DNA from: Clostridia bacterium
GTDB lineage: Bacteria; Bacillota; Clostridia; Monoglobales; Monoglobaceae
Reading direction: 5' to 3'
Length of the DNA stretch: 54,147 bases
NCBI GenBank assembly: GCA_017546145.1
Contig: JAFYXN010000003.1
Location: forward strand, 1-54,147
The position numbers and the translations under genes were made by a program. Each line of letters begins with the position of its first letter. Positions within the stretch are counted from its first letter, which is position 1. Positions 51,384-54,147 of the stretch are shown here, one piece after another. The notes under the pieces were generated by a model, which was not told where the DNA came from, ran no database searches, and saw nothing but the letters and a program-made list of their open reading frames with translations.

Positions 51384-54017
51384 ATGGCAAACAAAAAATT
51401 CGTTTACCTCTTCAGCGAAGGCGACGCTTCAATGAGAGAGCTTCTCGGCGGCAAAGGCGCAAACCTTGCTGAAATGACAAAAATCGGTCTCCCTGTTCCC
51501 CAGGGTTTCACGGTTTCAACAGAGGCTTGTACTCAGTACTATGAGGACGGCAGAAAGATTAATGCTGATATTCAGGCAGAAATCATGGAAAACATCACCA
51601 AGATGGAAGCTATCTGCGGCAAAAAGTTTGGTGACAAGGAGAATCCTCTTCTCGTTTCAGTTCGCTCTGGTGCAAGAGCATCAATGCCCGGTATGATGGA
51701 TACAATCCTCAACCTTGGTCTTAACGAAGACGTTGTTGAAGCTATGTCAGCTAAATCCGGCAACCCCCGTTGGGCTTGGGACTGCTACAGAAGATTTATT
51801 CAGATGTATTCTGACGTAGTTATGGAAGTTGGTAAGAAGTACTTTGAACAGCTTATCGACGAAATGAAGGAAGCTAAGGGTGTAACTCAGGATATCGAGC
51901 TTACAGCTGAAGACCTTAAGGTTCTTGCAGGTCAGTTCAAGGCTGAATACAAGAACAAGATTGGTAAGGACTTCCCCACAGACCCGAAGGAACAGCTTAT
52001 GGGTGCTGTTGAAGCCGTATTCCGTTCATGGGACAACCCCAGAGCAAACGTTTACCGTCGTGACAACGATATTCCTTATTCATGGGGTACAGCTGTTAAC
52101 GTACAGATGATGGCATTTGGTAACATGGGTGACAACTGCGGTACAGGTGTTGCATTTACACGTGACCCAGCTACCGGCGAGCCCGGACTTATGGGTGAGT
52201 TCCTTGTAAACGCACAGGGCGAAGACGTTGTTGCAGGTGTTCGTACACCTATGCCAATCGCTGAAATGGCTGAGAAGTTCCCTGCTGCATTTGCTGAGTT
52301 TAACAAGGTTTGTGCAATCCTTGAAGACCACTACAGAGATATGCAGGATATGGAGTTCACCGTTGAAAACGAGAAGCTTTATATGCTTCAGACAAGAAAC
52401 GGTAAGAGAACAGCAAAGGCTGCTCTTAAGATTGCTTGCGACCTCGTTGACGAGGGTATGATTGATAAGAAGCAGGCTGTTGCTATGATCGACCCCAGAA
52501 ACCTTGACACACTTCTCCATCCTCAGTTTGACGCAAAGGCTCTTAAAGCTGCAACACCTATGGGCAGAGGTCTTGGTGCATCTCCCGGTGCTGCTTGCGG
52601 TAAGGTTGTTTTCACAGCTGAAGACGCTGAAGCTTGGAACGCAAGAGGCGAAAAGGTTATCCTTGTTCGTCTTGAAACATCACCCGAAGATATTACAGGT
52701 ATGAAGGCTTCACAGGGTATCCTGACAGTTCGTGGTGGTATGACATCTCACGCAGCCGTTGTTGCTCGTGGTATGGGTACTTGCTGCGTATCAGGTTGCG
52801 GCGACATCAATATGGATGAAGAAAACAAGAAGTTCACTCTTGCCGGCAAAACATTTACAGAAGGCAGTGAAATCTCAATTGATGGTTCAACAGGTAATAT
52901 CTATGATGGTATTATCCCCACAGTTGACGCTGAAATTGCAGGCGAGTTCGGCAGAATTATGCAGTGGGCTGACGAGTTCAGAACTCTTAAAGTTAGAACA
53001 AACGCAGATACTCCTGCAGACGCTAAGAAAGCTAAGGAACTTGGTGCTGAAGGTATCGGTCTTTGCCGTACAGAACACATGTTCTTTGAAGCAGAAAGAA
53101 TTGCAGCTTTCCGCGAAATGATTTGTGCTGACACAGTAGAAGAAAGAGAAGCGGCTCTTGAAAAGATTCTTCCTTATCAGCAGGGCGACTTTGAAAAGCT
53201 TTACGAAGCTCTTGAAGGCAACCCCGTAACAATCAGATTCCTTGACCCGCCTCTCCATGAATTTGTTCCCACAGAGGAAGCTGACATTAAGGCACTTGCT
53301 GACGCTCAGGGCAAAACTGTTGCTGACATCAAAGCAATCATTGCATCACTTCACGAATTTAACCCCATGATGGGACACCGTGGCTGCCGTCTTGCAGTAA
53401 CATATCCTGAAATCGCAAAGATGCAGACAAAGGCTGTTATCCGTGCGGCAATCAATGTTAAGAAGGCTCATCCTGACTGGGATGTTAAACCTGAAATTAT
53501 GATTCCGCTTCCCGGCGATCTCAAGGAATTCAAGTTCGTTAAGAATTTCGTTGTTGAAACCGCTGATGCTGAAATCGCAGCAGCAGGTGCTGACCTCAAG
53601 TACGAAGTTGGTACAATGATGGAAATCCCCAGAGCTTGTCTTACAGCTGACGCTATCGCAACAGAGGCTGAATTCTTCTGCTTTGGTACAAACGACCTTA
53701 CTCAGATGACATACGGCTTCTCACGTGACGATGCCGGTAAGTTCCTTGATGCTTACTATGATGCAAAGATCTTTGAAAACGATCCGTTTGCAAAGCTTGA
53801 CCAGACAGGTGTTGGTCAGCTTATGGAAATGGCTGTTGAAAAGGGTACAAAGGTTAGACCCGAAATTCACTGCGGTATCTGCGGTGAGCATGGTGGCGAC
53901 CCCGTATCTGTTGAATTCTGCCACAAGATTGGTCTTGACTATGTGTCATGTTCACCTTTCCGTGTTCCGATTGCAAGACTTGCAGCGGCTCAGGCAGCAA
54001 TAAAAGACATGAAATAA
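51384..54017 (+). CDS. ppdK: Pyruvate, phosphate dikinase
   Basis: Reversible ATP + Pi + pyruvate to AMP + PPi + PEP, often the glycolytic enzyme in anaerobes. 877 residues, family length. An N-terminal nucleotide-binding domain (GGKGANLAEM at 22-31, VSVRSGARASMPGMMDT) is followed by the swivelling phosphohistidine domain, with His456 in GGMTSHAAVVARG, and the C-terminal PEP/pyruvate barrel with Cys830 and Cys833 in HCGICGEHGG. Codon use is strikingly biased, with CTT, GTT and GGT dominant, which suggests high expression. ATG follows AAGGAGGAATTTTTGAA. Confidence 0.97.
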   Translation: MANKKFVYLFSEGDASMRELLGGKGANLAEMTKIGLPVPQGFTVSTEACTQYYEDGRKINADIQAEIMENITKMEAICGKKFGDKENPLLVSVRSGARASMPGMMDTILNLGLNEDVVEAMSAKSGNPRWAWDCYRRFIQMYSDVVMEVGKKYFEQLIDEMKEAKGVTQDIELTAEDLKVLAGQFKAEYKNKIGKDFPTDPKEQLMGAVEAVFRSWDNPRANVYRRDNDIPYSWGTAVNVQMMAFGNMGDNCGTGVAFTRDPATGEPGLMGEFLVNAQGEDVVAGVRTPMPIAEMAEKFPAAFAEFNKVCAILEDHYRDMQDMEFTVENEKLYMLQTRNGKRTAKAALKIACDLVDEGMIDKKQAVAMIDPRNLDTLLHPQFDAKALKAATPMGRGLGASPGAACGKVVFTAEDAEAWNARGEKVILVRLETSPEDITGMKASQGILTVRGGMTSHAAVVARGMGTCCVSGCGDINMDEENKKFTLAGKTFTEGSEISIDGSTGNIYDGIIPTVDAEIAGEFGRIMQWADEFRTLKVRTNADTPADAKKAKELGAEGIGLCRTEHMFFEAERIAAFREMICADTVEEREAALEKILPYQQGDFEKLYEALEGNPVTIRFLDPPLHEFVPTEEADIKALADAQGKTVADIKAIIASLHEFNPMMGHRGCRLAVTYPEIAKMQTKAVIRAAINVKKAHPDWDVKPEIMIPLPGDLKEFKFVKNFVVETADAEIAAAGADLKYEVGTMMEIPRACLTADAIATEAEFFCFGTNDLTQMTYGFSRDDAGKFLDAYYDAKIFENDPFAKLDQTGVGQLMEMAVEKGTKVRPEIHCGICGEHGGDPVSVEFCHKIGLDYVSCSPFRVPIARLAAAQAAIKDMK

Positions 54018-54081
54018 TAATCGTTAGTGATTTGGGGCAAAGCCACTTATCACGCAAAAGGCAAAATTGAATAAAAAAATC

Positions 54082-54116
54082 GACCTTGTTGGATTCGTCC
54101 AATGAGGTCTTTTTTT
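54082..54116 (+). terminator. Terminator of ppdK
   Basis: GACCT/AGGTC plus TTGGA/TCCAA with a two-base mismatch and a TTCG loop, then seven T. Confidence 0.9.
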
Positions 54117-54147
54117 ACGCTTATCAACCTTATAATCGCCGTATTTA

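Overview
The window reads as a chromosomal segment of an endospore-forming, low-to-mid-GC Firmicute of the class Clostridia. I cannot name the genus. The support is the gene content: a complete gerA-type germinant receptor operon, a SpoIIQ-like LytM protein, FtsK/SpoIIIE, a signal-less CwlC-like amidase behind a sigma-K-like promoter, a clostridial-type single-chain PurL, a pyruvate phosphate dikinase and strong AGGAGG-type ribosome binding sites. No prophage, insertion sequence, CRISPR array, rRNA or tRNA was seen.

Layout. The left end (1-5.2 kb, minus strand) is the str operon, read rplGB-rpsL-rpsG-fusA-tuf, with tuf cut by the window edge. It is preceded by a TSCPD-domain gene and hup. Next come a cell-envelope and sporulation block (5.3-10.8 kb, minus): ftsK/spoIIIE, uppP, a SpoIIQ-like M23 protein and a Noc-like ParB. 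A 700-base stretch without a large gene (10.8-11.5 kb) carries two tandem, paralogous, highly structured small RNA genes with the same promoter and the same style of terminator, followed by a 49-residue protein and a chain of hairpins. From 11.9 to 20.3 kb there is a PLP enzyme with an EamA exporter, a LOG-family protein, proA with a small alarmone synthetase, a lipoprotein, and an MBOAT/DHHW O-acetylation pair.

The centre (20.4-34.7 kb, minus) is a large de novo purine operon under a ZTP (pfl) riboswitch, read purE-purF-purM-purN-purO-purH(C-terminal domain)-purD-purL-fhs-formyltransferase-purC. It makes its own 10-formyl-THF (Fhs) and spends it at PurN and the AICAR transformylase. It splits PurH into two proteins, with an archaeal-type IMP cyclohydrolase. 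Its PurF has no N-terminal catalytic cysteine, and it contains a second formyltransferase of unknown acceptor.

The right third holds tmk, two tandem cysteine-rich micro-proteins missed by length cut-offs, a DUF5662 protein, a TPR protein with asnS, yycH-yycI without walRK, a secreted protein whose promoter carries three evenly spaced WalR-like half-sites, the CwlC-like amidase, a VanW/G5 protein, gerAA-gerAB-gerAC, mtaB, an HPr-like protein lacking the phosphorylatable histidine, tadA and ppdK.

The items I rate highest are the tandem RNA pair at 11.0-11.5 kb, the WalR-like triple repeat beside orphan yycHI, the cysteine-less PurF and the orphan formyltransferase. All functional statements rest on reading the sequence by eye and on family knowledge; no database search was run.
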